Source: Blastocatellia bacterium
GTDB taxonomy: Bacteria > Acidobacteriota > Blastocatellia > Pyrinomonadales > Pyrinomonadaceae
Assembly: GCA_003487805.1 (NCBI GenBank)
Contig: DNNE01000163.1
Coordinates: 25,619-44,506 of the forward strand
Reading direction: 5' to 3'
Length of the DNA: 18,888 bases
Below the pieces are notes generated by a model. The model was given only the letters and a program-made list of their open reading frames with translations. It had not been told where the DNA came from and did not search any database. This document shows, one piece after another, positions 6,193-12,241 of this stretch; within the stretch, counting starts at the first letter, position 1, and every line of letters begins with the position of its first letter. A program made the position numbers and the translations under genes.

Positions 6193-6891
6193 TTAAGCAG
6201 CCGCGGCGAGCGTACCAGCGAGCGAGCGAAACACCTCGCGTCCATCACTTGAGCCGAGCAAGTCTTCGCACGCCCGTTCGGGATGCGGCATCAATCCCAG
6301 AACATTTCGTTCACGATTGCAGATACCGGCGATATTGTCCCGGGAACCATTCGGATTCGCCGCGTCCGTTGTTTCGCCATTCCGGTCGCAGTAACGAAAG
6401 ATGATCCGTCCCTGGCCTTGCAGCTCAGCAAACGTGGCATCGTCACAAACATAGTTCCCTTCGGCATGCGCGATTGGCATTTGCAAGACGCTGCCGGCTT
6501 TCAACTCGTGCGTGAATGGCGTGTCGATATTTTCGACGCGCACGCTCACGTGATCGCAGACGAAGTGCAAATCGCGATTTCGAATCAGGGCGCCGGGCAG
6601 TAAACCAGCTTCGCACAGAATCTGAAAGCCGTTACAAATGCCTAACACCAGATTACCGCTGGCGGCGAATGCCTTCACCGAATTCATCACCGGCGAAAAA
6701 CGCGCGAGCGCCCCAGCGCGCAAATAATCGCCATATGAAAAACCTCCGGGAATAATCACTGCGTCATAACTCGAAAGATCAGTGTCCCGGTGCCAGATGA
6801 AATCGACCGGCTGGCCCACGTGTTTCGAGATCACATGGTAAGCATCGTGATCGCAATTTGAGCCGGGAAAAACTATGACGCCGAATTTCAT
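6193..6891 (-). CDS. purQ: Phosphoribosylformylglycinamidine synthase, glutaminase subunit PurQ
   Basis: The class I glutamine amidotransferase subunit of FGAM synthase, supplying ammonia to PurL in the fourth step of purine synthesis. At 232 residues it has the normal PurQ length. The nucleophile is Cys86 (VLGICNGFQIL) and the other triad members are His203 and Glu205 (GLMPHPERACE). The N-terminus KFGVIVFPGSNCDHDA and the IPGGFSYGDYLRAGA oxyanion region are characteristic. The ATG start is fixed by the family N-terminus, but no Shine-Dalgarno precedes it: the upstream bases belong to a palindromic repeat. It lies after purS on the same strand; purL is not in the window. The same repeat family borders both ends of the gene. 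Confidence 0.96.
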   Translation of the reverse strand: MKFGVIVFPGSNCDHDAYHVISKHVGQPVDFIWHRDTDLSSYDAVIIPGGFSYGDYLRAGALARFSPVMNSVKAFAASGNLVLGICNGFQILCEAGLLPGALIRNRDLHFVCDHVSVRVENIDTPFTHELKAGSVLQMPIAHAEGNYVCDDATFAELQGQGRIIFRYCDRNGETTDAANPNGSRDNIAGICNRERNVLGLMPHPERACEDLLGSSDGREVFRSLAGTLAAAA

Positions 6892-6896
6892 CGTTT

Positions 6897-6954
6897 GTAG
6901 CGCAAACTGTTAGTTTGCGCAGATAATTAATCGCAAGCTAACAGCTTGCGCTAC
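6897..6954. repeat. GTAGCGC...GCGCTAC palindromic repeat
   Basis: A 58-bp double hairpin with ends GTAGCGCAA and TTGCGCTAC as perfect inverted copies, and inner hairpins CGCAAACTGTTAGTTTGCG and CGCAAGCTAACAGCTTGCG joined by AGATAATTAAT. It fills essentially all of the gap between the purS stop and purQ start, and covers the place where the purQ ribosome-binding site would be. Confidence 0.78.
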
Positions 6955-6955
6955 G

Positions 6956-7201
6956 TCACTCTTCAATCTCCACCCGAAAGTCTTCGATGATCGGGTTCGA
7001 CAGAACGTCATGCGCCAGGCGCGTGGCCTCGTCACGGGCTGTCTCTTCCGTTACCGAGCCGTTCATCGCGATTTCGAAGTACTTGCCCTGCCGAATATCG
7101 CTAACGCTGTCGAACCCCAGCAGCTGAACTGAATGCTTAATCGCCTTCCCCTGTGGATCGAGGACGCTCGGCTTTAGGGTTACGTAAACTTTGGCTTTCA
7201 T
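6956..7201 (-). CDS. purS: Phosphoribosylformylglycinamidine synthase subunit PurS
   Basis: The small subunit that bridges PurQ and PurL in the three-part FGAM synthase found in Gram-positives, acidobacteria and others. The 81-residue length and the sequence are typical: KVYVTLKPSVLDPQGKAI at the start, then LGFDSVSDIRQGKYFEI and a C-terminal strand NPIIEDFRVEIEE. The ATG start has no strong Shine-Dalgarno. It is the first gene of the minus-strand group purS-purQ-lipoprotein-dsbA-like and is divergent from the DUF4870 pair, so its promoter should be in 7202-7348. Confidence 0.95.
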   Translation of the reverse strand: MKAKVYVTLKPSVLDPQGKAIKHSVQLLGFDSVSDIRQGKYFEIAMNGSVTEETARDEATRLAHDVLSNPIIEDFRVEIEE

Positions 7202-7262
7202 GGAATATATCGCCTAACTGGTCCGCGGACGCCGTTTGAACGGAAGATATTACGCTAAAACA

Positions 7263-7290
7263 TTGCGCAAGCAGTAGCCGATATCATACT
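7263..7290 (+). promoter_or_regulatory. Candidate sigma70-type promoter for the DUF4870 pair
   Basis: TTGCGC (7263-7268) and CATACT (7285-7290) are spaced by 16 nt on the plus strand, about 60 bp before the first DUF4870 start. They lie in the spacer between the divergent purS and DUF4870 genes. The match is moderate and housekeeping consensus in this phylum is only assumed. Confidence 0.35.
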
Positions 7291-7348
7291 ATCTCCGCCA
7301 TCGTAGCGACCGCTTTTCAGATTTCTTAAGAAAGAAAGAGTACGGAAA

Positions 7349-7795
7349 ATGTCTTCTCCATATCCAGAGAGTGGCCCGCCATCGGGCGCGCCGGGCGGCA
7401 AGACGAGTTTTATGAACCTCGATTCGAACCTCGGGGCCATGCTTTGTTACATCCTGAACTTCGTCTGTTGTCTCGGCCTGGTCCTGTCGATCGTCTTTCT
7501 GATCACCGAAAAAGAGAATCGATTCGTGAAGTTTCACGCGGTGCAGTCGTTGTTCCTGCTAGCTTTGGAGATCGTCGCAGGTATCGTAATTCAGATTCTC
7601 GGAATGATACTCAGTTTAGCTCTAAATATGGTGAACATGAGTTGGATCGCCGGTCTGCTTACCTGGTTTTTAGGATGTCTTGTTCTGCTGATCTACCTGA
7701 TTCTTGTGGTAGTCGCCGGAATAAAAGCTTACGGCGGTCAATGGTACAAACTGCCGATCGTCGGCGAGTTCGCCTGGAAAACTGTTAACAAATAA
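7349..7795 (+). CDS. DUF4870 domain membrane protein (copy 1)
   Basis: A small integral membrane protein of 148 residues in the DUF4870 (Tic20-like) family, function unknown. A Gly/Pro/Ser-rich cytoplasmic leader (1-27) precedes hydrophobic segments at about 29-52 (MLCYILNFVCCLGLVLSIVF), 68-93 and 100-125. The family signature is the loop EKENRFVKFHAVQSLFLLA after the first segment, with the C-terminal IKAYGGQWYKLPIVGEFA. The second gene, 30 bp downstream, encodes a paralogue, so the pair looks like an old tandem duplication in one transcript. The ATG is preceded by GGAAA only, a weak ribosome-binding site. Confidence 0.87.
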   Translation: MSSPYPESGPPSGAPGGKTSFMNLDSNLGAMLCYILNFVCCLGLVLSIVFLITEKENRFVKFHAVQSLFLLALEIVAGIVIQILGMILSLALNMVNMSWIAGLLTWFLGCLVLLIYLILVVVAGIKAYGGQWYKLPIVGEFAWKTVNK

Positions 7796-7825
7796 TCTTT
7801 CGGACCCGACAGGAGGAAACTGTAA

Positions 7826-8230
7826 ATGGACACAGGCAAGTCTGCTCTAGGCCTTGACGGAAATCTGGCCGCCGCGCTGGGATATCCCGTCGGCATCATC
7901 GCGATCATCTGCCTCGTCATGGAAAAAGAGAATCGCTTTGTGAAGTTTCACGCGCTGCAATCGATTCTGCTGCATGTCGCGTTTATCGTGGTAGCAATTG
8001 TGGTCTGGATCCTGGGATTCATCCTGCTGATTGCCGGCGCGGCCGCGAGCGCCGCCACCAATAGCGGCGCCGCCGGCGGACTGGTCGGCATGCTATTCGG
8101 ACTGATCTGGCTGGTGGTGATTATCGCCTATATCGCCGGATTGATTATGGCGGCGGTGAAGGCTTATGGGGGAGTTGAGTTCAAGCTGCCAATAATCGGA
8201 AACATCGCTTCGAACTTCGCGAATAAATAA
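7826..8230 (+). CDS. DUF4870 domain membrane protein (copy 2)
   Basis: A 134-residue paralogue of the gene just upstream. The shared blocks are MEKENRFVKFHALQSILLH and the tail VKAYGGVEFKLPIIGNIAS; the rest has diverged. Hydrophobic segments are at about 18-31, 46-70 and 85-112, with an Ala/Gly-rich loop (GAAASAATNSGAAGG) between the last two. It lacks the N-terminal Gly/Pro leader of copy 1. A strong Shine-Dalgarno AGGAGG (7811-7816) lies 9 nt before the ATG, so it may be translated better than copy 1. No function is known for the family; a channel-like or stress role would be a guess. Confidence 0.87.
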   Translation: MDTGKSALGLDGNLAAALGYPVGIIAIICLVMEKENRFVKFHALQSILLHVAFIVVAIVVWILGFILLIAGAAASAATNSGAAGGLVGMLFGLIWLVVIIAYIAGLIMAAVKAYGGVEFKLPIIGNIASNFANK

Positions 8231-8252
8231 CGGTCGGAACCGCGTGCGAATG

Positions 8253-8333
8253 GACTGGAGCGCAAGCGTCCCGCTTGCCATCCTAAGCTAGAAGGGCTTT
8301 AGTGGTTGCAAGCGAGACGCTTGCGCTCCAGTC
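8253..8333. repeat. Long palindrome between convergent genes
   Basis: The left arm GACTGGAGCGCAAGCGTC (8253-8270) matches the reverse complement of GACGCTTGCGCTCCAGTC (8316-8333). Pairing extends inward with CGCTTGC against GCAAGCG. It falls between the stop of the second DUF4870 gene (+) and the stop of purB (-), the right place for a bidirectional transcription barrier, but there is no T-run. The inner CGCAAGC-type words resemble the other palindromic repeats of the window. Confidence 0.75.
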
Positions 8334-8342
8334 AACGACCCC

Positions 8343-9635
8343 TCACCCAAACACCCGCGCGAAAATTTGGTCGACGTTTCTGAGATACGTGTCGAGCGAG
8401 AAAACTCGATCAATCTCGTCTGCTGACAAGAGCGCCGTAATTTCCTGATCGGAAGAGACGAGCGTCTTAAGATCCTTGCCTTCGTCCCAAGCTTTCATCG
8501 CGTTGCGCTGCACCCATTCATAGGCGTCCTCTCGCGACGCGCCTGCCTTCGTCAAAGCCAACAGCAACTGGCCGCTGAAAATCGATCCATGCGTGGCATC
8601 GAGATTTTCGAGCATTCGCTCGGGATAAACGACGAGTCCGTCGATGAGCGAAGTCATCTTTTGCAGCATGTAATCTGTGGCGATGCTCGAATCCGGCAAG
8701 ACCACCCGCTCAGCGGATGAGTGCGAGATATCGCGCTCGTGCCATAGGGCCACGTTTTCCAGCCCGACGATGCTGTTCGCGCGCACGACGCGCGCCATGC
8801 CGCAGATTCTCTCGGAAAGGATTGGGTTGCGCTTGTGCGGCATCGCGCTTGATCCCTTCTGGCCTCGCTTGAATTTCTCCTGCGCCTCGCGGACTTCCGT
8901 TCGTTGCCAATGACGAATTTGCAAAGCGAACTTATCGAGCGAGGAGGCGACGATTGCCAGAGTGCACAGATACTCAGCGTAGTTATCGCGTTGAATAATC
9001 TGAGTCGAGACCGGCGCGGCCTTTAATCCAAGACGCGCGCAGACTTTTTCTTCCACCTGCGGATCGAGATGAGCGAACGCGCCAACCGCGCCGCTGATCT
9101 TCCCAACCGCAACTGTTTCGCGCGCTCTCATCAAGCGTTCTCGATTGCGGCGCATCTCGTCGTACCAGAGCGCGAACGTTAAGCCGAAGGACGTGGGCTC
9201 GGCGTGAATGCCATGTGTGCGTCCAATCTGCGGCGTGTGTTCGAATTCCACTGCGCGCCGTTTCAACACATCGAGCAACGGATCGATTTTTTTGAGCAGA
9301 AGGTCGCACGCGTCGCGCAACAACAGCGCGTTTGCCGTATCGACCACGTCTGACGAAGTGAGGCCGTAATGAACAAAGCGGGCAGCCTCGCCGATCGACT
9401 CCGCGAGGTTCGTGGTGAAGGCGATGACATCGTGATCCGTCGTCTTTTCGATTTCATTAATGCGGGCGACGGAAAACTTTGCACGGCTTTTGATTTGTTC
9501 CAGCGCGTCGCGCGGAATCGTGCCCATCTCAGCGTGCACTTCGCACACCGCGATCTCCACGTCGAGCCATTTCTGGAACTTGGTCTCTTCGGACCAAAGG
9601 GCGCCCATCTCGGGCAGTGTGTAGCGATCGATCAT
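8343..9635 (-). CDS. purB: Adenylosuccinate lyase
   Basis: Cleaves SAICAR and adenylosuccinate, releasing fumarate, in purine synthesis. The 430-residue length is that of the short bacterial PurB group (as in Bacillus and Thermotoga). The fumarase/aspartase signature GSSAMPHKRNP is at 261-271 with the catalytic serine at 263; the general acid is His141 in GRTHGIHAEPTSFG; His68 in TTDHDVIAF is also conserved. The N-terminus MIDRYTLPEMGALWSEETKFQKWLDVE is canonical, fixing the ATG start. No good Shine-Dalgarno is seen. Its whole upstream spacer is an inverted-repeat element (9646-9843), so its promoter is either inside that element or further up, before the DUF4019 gene. Confidence 0.97.
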   Translation of the reverse strand: MIDRYTLPEMGALWSEETKFQKWLDVEIAVCEVHAEMGTIPRDALEQIKSRAKFSVARINEIEKTTDHDVIAFTTNLAESIGEAARFVHYGLTSSDVVDTANALLLRDACDLLLKKIDPLLDVLKRRAVEFEHTPQIGRTHGIHAEPTSFGLTFALWYDEMRRNRERLMRARETVAVGKISGAVGAFAHLDPQVEEKVCARLGLKAAPVSTQIIQRDNYAEYLCTLAIVASSLDKFALQIRHWQRTEVREAQEKFKRGQKGSSAMPHKRNPILSERICGMARVVRANSIVGLENVALWHERDISHSSAERVVLPDSSIATDYMLQKMTSLIDGLVVYPERMLENLDATHGSIFSGQLLLALTKAGASREDAYEWVQRNAMKAWDEGKDLKTLVSSDQEITALLSADEIDRVFSLDTYLRNVDQIFARVFG

Positions 9636-9645
9636 AATCAGATTC

Positions 9646-9843
9646 TATCCACAGATTACACAGATTACACAGATAGAAAACATCGGCCACAAAAAGGCGC
9701 AAAAAGCACAAAATGAGATCAACAGCGCCGGCAAGCTACTTCTTGAAATCGATCCTGCATCAGAGATTATCTTTTGAGCCTTTTGTGCTTTTTCGTGGCT
9801 AATCCTTTTTTTGAATCTGTGTCATCTGTGTAATCTGTGGATA
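9646..9843. repeat. Nested inverted-repeat element in the purB leader
   Basis: The outer arms are a 28-bp near-perfect inverted pair: TATCCACAGATTACACAGAT plus eight more bases from 9646, and its complement ending at about 9842 (ATCTGTGTAATCTGTGGATA), with one mismatch. Inner arms at about 9685-9713 (GGCCACAAAAAGGCGC, then AGCACAAAA) and 9774-9800 (TTTTGAGCC, TTTTGTGCTTTTTCGTGGCT) also pair. The middle (about 9714-9773) is unrelated sequence with no ORF. The same words build the repeat at 2151-2222. No transposase-like coding is present; a MITE-like or BIME-like element is inferred. Confidence 0.72.
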
Positions 9844-9844
9844 A

Positions 9845-10339
9845 TTATTTCAACCCGCTCGAACTCACATAATACTTCGCCAGCGCCCAACGTCCACCGC
9901 GATCGACCAGGGTGAAAGTCTCTATCCCCTCGCCACGATCAAACGTTGTCTGATAAATCACCGTTACCGAGTGGCCGGCAACCGGCCCGGTCGAAGTCTG
10001 CTCTTCGCGCGCAGTTGCCTGCGTGCGCGTGCGCGCGTTGCCCAACCTGTCGCGCAGCTTTTGAAACGTTGCTTTTGACTCTTCCACCGAAGATTGGGCC
10101 CGCCATTCATCTGACGCTTCCTGATAGAGTTTATCGTACCGGCCCGCGTCAATGTCTTCCATCGCGGTATCCAGTGCCGTTTGCGCGCCCGCGGGAATTC
10201 CACTGCGTCGCCTGCTCGCGTTACAAGCGAAGAGACCCACGGCCAGGCAAAGGACAAACGAGTAAACAAAAAAAGTGCGGCTCTGCCGCCGCATTTGAAG
10301 AGTCGCTCGACTGAGCACACCTTGGAAATAACTGTCCAT
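9845..10339 (-). CDS. DUF4019 domain lipoprotein
   Basis: A secreted protein of unknown function. From the ATG at 10339 it has 164 residues; an internal ATG at 10294 gives 149 residues and a more ordinary signal peptide (MRRQSRTFFVYSFVLCLAVGLFAC), so the real start is open. The lipobox is LFAC (Cys39 or Cys24). The mature part shows the DUF4019 pattern: AQTALDTAMEDIDAGRYDKLYQEASDEWR, KATFQKLRDRLGNARTRTQ, then VIYQTTFDRGEGIETFTLVDRGGRWALAKYYV. Members are periplasmic or surface lipoproteins with no established activity. It starts 11 bp after the zinc-ribbon gene on the same strand, so the two are probably cotranscribed. Confidence 0.8.
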   Translation of the reverse strand: MDSYFQGVLSRATLQMRRQSRTFFVYSFVLCLAVGLFACNASRRRSGIPAGAQTALDTAMEDIDAGRYDKLYQEASDEWRAQSSVEESKATFQKLRDRLGNARTRTQATAREEQTSTGPVAGHSVTVIYQTTFDRGEGIETFTLVDRGGRWALAKYYVSSSGLK

Positions 10340-10350
10340 GCAATTCTATT

Positions 10351-11388
10351 TTAACCTGATTCTTCGGCGCGCTGCTTGGCGCCGGCGGCGACTGCCGTCA
10401 ACCGCGCGACCTTTTGCTCATGTGTTTCGCCCGCCACCGGACCGGTATCAACCACCCCAGCGTAAGTCGATCGCTTGAACAAAGATCGATTAGGCTCTCC
10501 CGCGGCAGTGTGCGAAGTAGTTGGCGTGGGCGTAGTCGTCGCTGCCACACTGTCCGGCGCCAGGTCTTCCGGGGTCTCAGCGCCCGCGACGGGTGAAGCA
10601 CTCGCAGCCGCTTCGCTCAACGGCGCTGCTGAAGCTGCGCCGGTTGCGGCTTGTGCTTCCGCGGCGGGCCGGTGCGCATCGGCGCTCGGTGACGAATCAA
10701 CCACAGTGACGGTTGCGTGATCGGCGCCACCTTCTTCTGAGCGTTGCTTGGCGCCCGCAACGACTTTTTGCAAGCGCGCGATCTTTTGTTCTTTCGTTTC
10801 GCCGGCTACTGGACCAATGTCAACGACGCCCGCGTAAGTTGAGCGGCGATTCAACTGACGGTTTGGTTCAGCCGCGGCTTTTGCCGGCGGAGTCATCGAC
10901 TTCTCTGCAACCGAAGTCGCTTGCGCGGCAGCGGCGGAAGGTTGCTGAGCGATGGCCGGCGGCGTTGCCGGCTTCGGAATCGCTGCTGCGGGTCGGACCG
11001 CGTGTGCAGGTTCGGTTCCCGCTGCCTCAACCAACACGTACACGCCTCTTTCATTTTTCTTGATCACCGGCAGCGTGCCGCCGGCCGCTTGCAAGAGCGC
11101 AGAGAGTTCAGCTTCGACAAAACGTTTTTGTTTGTCCGGGTCGCGCACATGGCCCAGCGGCGGCCCCATGTACAAGGTTCCGCATATGTGGCATTTGAAC
11201 AACACATCATCGCCACGCAAATGCACCTCGGCGGACTCTCCGGCAGTTTTCAACTGCTTCAGGTGCCCATTACAAAGTTTGTTCTTTTCGTTTCGCTCGT
11301 TGCAGACAGTCTGCGCGTTCGTGATGCGCTTGGGGACTGCCGGCGGAGGGCCCGATCCTTTGATGGCTTCAGCGGCGTTTGCAGACAT
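10351..11388 (-). CDS. Zinc-ribbon protein with duplicated 47-residue motif, unknown function
   Basis: I do not recognise a named family. The 345-residue protein has three parts. An N-terminal putative zinc ribbon has four cysteines: C29 and C39 (VCNERNEKNKLCNGH), C66 and C69 (FKCHICGTLYMGPPLGH). A middle Ala/Pro-rich low-complexity region includes NERGVYVLVEAAG. Two copies of one motif then lie at 174-220 and 298-344: EPNR, RSTYAGVVD(I/T)GPVAGET, EQK(I/V)ARL, AGAKQR. They are linked by about 77 disordered Ala/Ser/Thr/Pro residues. No signal peptide is seen, so it is probably cytosolic. The two copies differ at many silent positions, which argues for selection on the peptide. The start ATG is 3 nt after a hairpin that covers the ribosome-binding region. 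It precedes the DUF4019 lipoprotein gene by 11 bp. Confidence 0.82.
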   Translation of the reverse strand: MSANAAEAIKGSGPPPAVPKRITNAQTVCNERNEKNKLCNGHLKQLKTAGESAEVHLRGDDVLFKCHICGTLYMGPPLGHVRDPDKQKRFVEAELSALLQAAGGTLPVIKKNERGVYVLVEAAGTEPAHAVRPAAAIPKPATPPAIAQQPSAAAAQATSVAEKSMTPPAKAAAEPNRQLNRRSTYAGVVDIGPVAGETKEQKIARLQKVVAGAKQRSEEGGADHATVTVVDSSPSADAHRPAAEAQAATGAASAAPLSEAAASASPVAGAETPEDLAPDSVAATTTPTPTTSHTAAGEPNRSLFKRSTYAGVVDTGPVAGETHEQKVARLTAVAAGAKQRAEESG

Positions 11389-11391
11389 TGT

Positions 11392-11424
11392 CTCTTTAAG
11401 GAATCCGACGGGAATCTTAAAGAG
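11392..11424 (-). promoter_or_regulatory. RBS-sequestering hairpin upstream of the zinc-ribbon gene
   Basis: On the minus strand CTCTTTAAGATTCC, a short loop and GGATTCCTTAAAGAG form a stem of about 14 bp with one bulged base. It ends 3 nt before the ATG at 11388, so the only purine-rich ribosome-binding candidate (AAAGAG) is in the stem. Translational control or a chance palindrome are both possible. Confidence 0.55.
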
Positions 11425-11452
11425 TCAGCGCGGTCACGTCAATGTCCCGAGT

Positions 11453-11581
11453 TCAGCGCCGTCGAAATATTTCCTTCAGAATGAGCAATATCATCGGGCA
11501 CAGAATGATGAGCCCGATAGCTACCGCGAGCGGGACACCGTCCCAATTTAAGGCGAGCGCGAACACGATGAAAGATTTCAC
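11453..11581 (-). CDS. Small single-pass membrane protein (42 aa)
   Basis: A short frame read directly from the minus strand: GTG start at 11581, TGA stop at 11453-11455. The product begins MKSFIVFALALNWDGVPLAV and continues AIGLIILCPMILLILKEIFRRR. It has a long hydrophobic span (about 17-35) containing a Cys-Pro pair and ends in a positive KEIFRRR tail, as expected for a membrane peptide with its C-terminus in the cytoplasm. GTAGGT lies about 10 nt before the GTG. Short membrane proteins of this kind (hydrophobic run with LIILCP-like core, basic end) occur in many bacteria without known function. It lies just upstream of the zinc-ribbon gene on the same strand, and divergent from the Nudix gene. 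The opposite strand has no competing gene here. Confidence 0.45.
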   Translation of the reverse strand: MKSFIVFALALNWDGVPLAVAIGLIILCPMILLILKEIFRRR

Positions 11582-11634
11582 GCCGTATTTGACCTACAGT
11601 TCCCACTGTCGTCTTGCGCGTAGACTCTCACCTC

Positions 11635-12132
11635 ATGAATATGCCCGTGTTATTCTGTCCCGCAATGCTCTCTAAGTTACTTGGCGCGATTTGGCGGCTT
11701 TTGCCCGCGTTTGTCCGCCGCAACGCGGGAACTGTCACGCAAAGTCGCTTCACGGTTACGGTGGGCGCCGTGTTATTTGATGAGGCAGAGCGCATTCTGC
11801 TGCTGGATCATGTATTTCGTTCTCGCGCCGGATGGGGAATTCCCGGCGGCTTCCTAATGAAAGGCGAGAACCCTGAGGACGCGTTGCGGCGCGAACTGCG
11901 CGAAGAAGTCGCAATCGAAATCGCAAATGTGAAAATCATCTTCACGAGAACGCTGGGCCAGCCGAAGCAGGTCGAGATCTATTTCCGCGCACGGGTGATC
12001 GGCGATCCCAAACCATCGAGTTTCGAGATAAAGAGGGCGCAGTGGTTCGCGCTGGATCAACTACCTCCTGAACTCTCAAATGATCAGCGGCGTTTGATTC
12101 AAAGAGCGATGTCGCTCAATGAAAAGTCCTGA
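11635..12132 (+). CDS. Nudix hydrolase
   Basis: A Nudix-family hydrolase of nucleoside-diphosphate-linked substrates. The Nudix box GFLMKGENPEDALRRELREE(V)AI fits G-x5-E-x7-REUxEExGU except that the last glycine is alanine; the metal-binding REL-REE glutamates are intact. It follows FTVTVGAVLFDEAERILLLDHVF and GWGIPGGF, as in the family. A short basic N-terminal stretch (LLGAIWRLLPAFVRRN) may form an amphipathic helix. The start is uncertain: TTG at 11614, ATG at 11635 or ATG at 11665 are all in frame and none has a clear Shine-Dalgarno; 11665 gives the N-terminus most like relatives (MLSKLLGAIWRLLP). The substrate (for example ADP-ribose, capped RNA or dNTP) cannot be read from the sequence. 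It precedes the pyrE-like gene by about 110 bp. Confidence 0.88.
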   Translation: MNMPVLFCPAMLSKLLGAIWRLLPAFVRRNAGTVTQSRFTVTVGAVLFDEAERILLLDHVFRSRAGWGIPGGFLMKGENPEDALRRELREEVAIEIANVKIIFTRTLGQPKQVEIYFRARVIGDPKPSSFEIKRAQWFALDQLPPELSNDQRRLIQRAMSLNEKS

Positions 12133-12164
12133 CAATGGTGTTATGCTACGCGGCGAAAACGAAA

Positions 12165-12223
12165 GTGATGAGTAGTACGAGATTGATGTTTTGACTCGTT
12201 ATTCATGACGCATCACGCATCAG
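12165..12223. repeat. Imperfect palindromic repeat upstream of pyrE
   Basis: GTGATGAGTAGTACGAG (12165-12181) is complementary, with gaps, to CTCGTTATTCATGACGCATC (12195-12214) and the following ACGCATCA. It resembles dispersed CATCACGCATCA-type repeats. It lies a few bases before the AAGGAG of pyrE. Confidence 0.4.
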
Positions 12224-12241
12224 TTCCTTAAGGAGACTCTT

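Noticed and set aside
6897..7201. Purine riboswitch in the purS/purQ region
   Set aside because: The structured sequence lies between purS and purQ and is a two-hairpin repeat shared with other loci; no purine-aptamer conserved core is seen.
9646..9843. Insertion sequence
   Set aside because: It has terminal inverted arms but only 198 bp in total, with no ORF or transposase remnant; at most a non-autonomous element.
10952..11551. 199-codon open frame on the plus strand opposite the zinc-ribbon gene
   Set aside because: It is a by-product of the high-GC, Ala/Pro-rich composition of the minus-strand gene; its translation has no domain-like features, while the minus-strand product has cysteine motifs and a duplicated motif under silent divergence.
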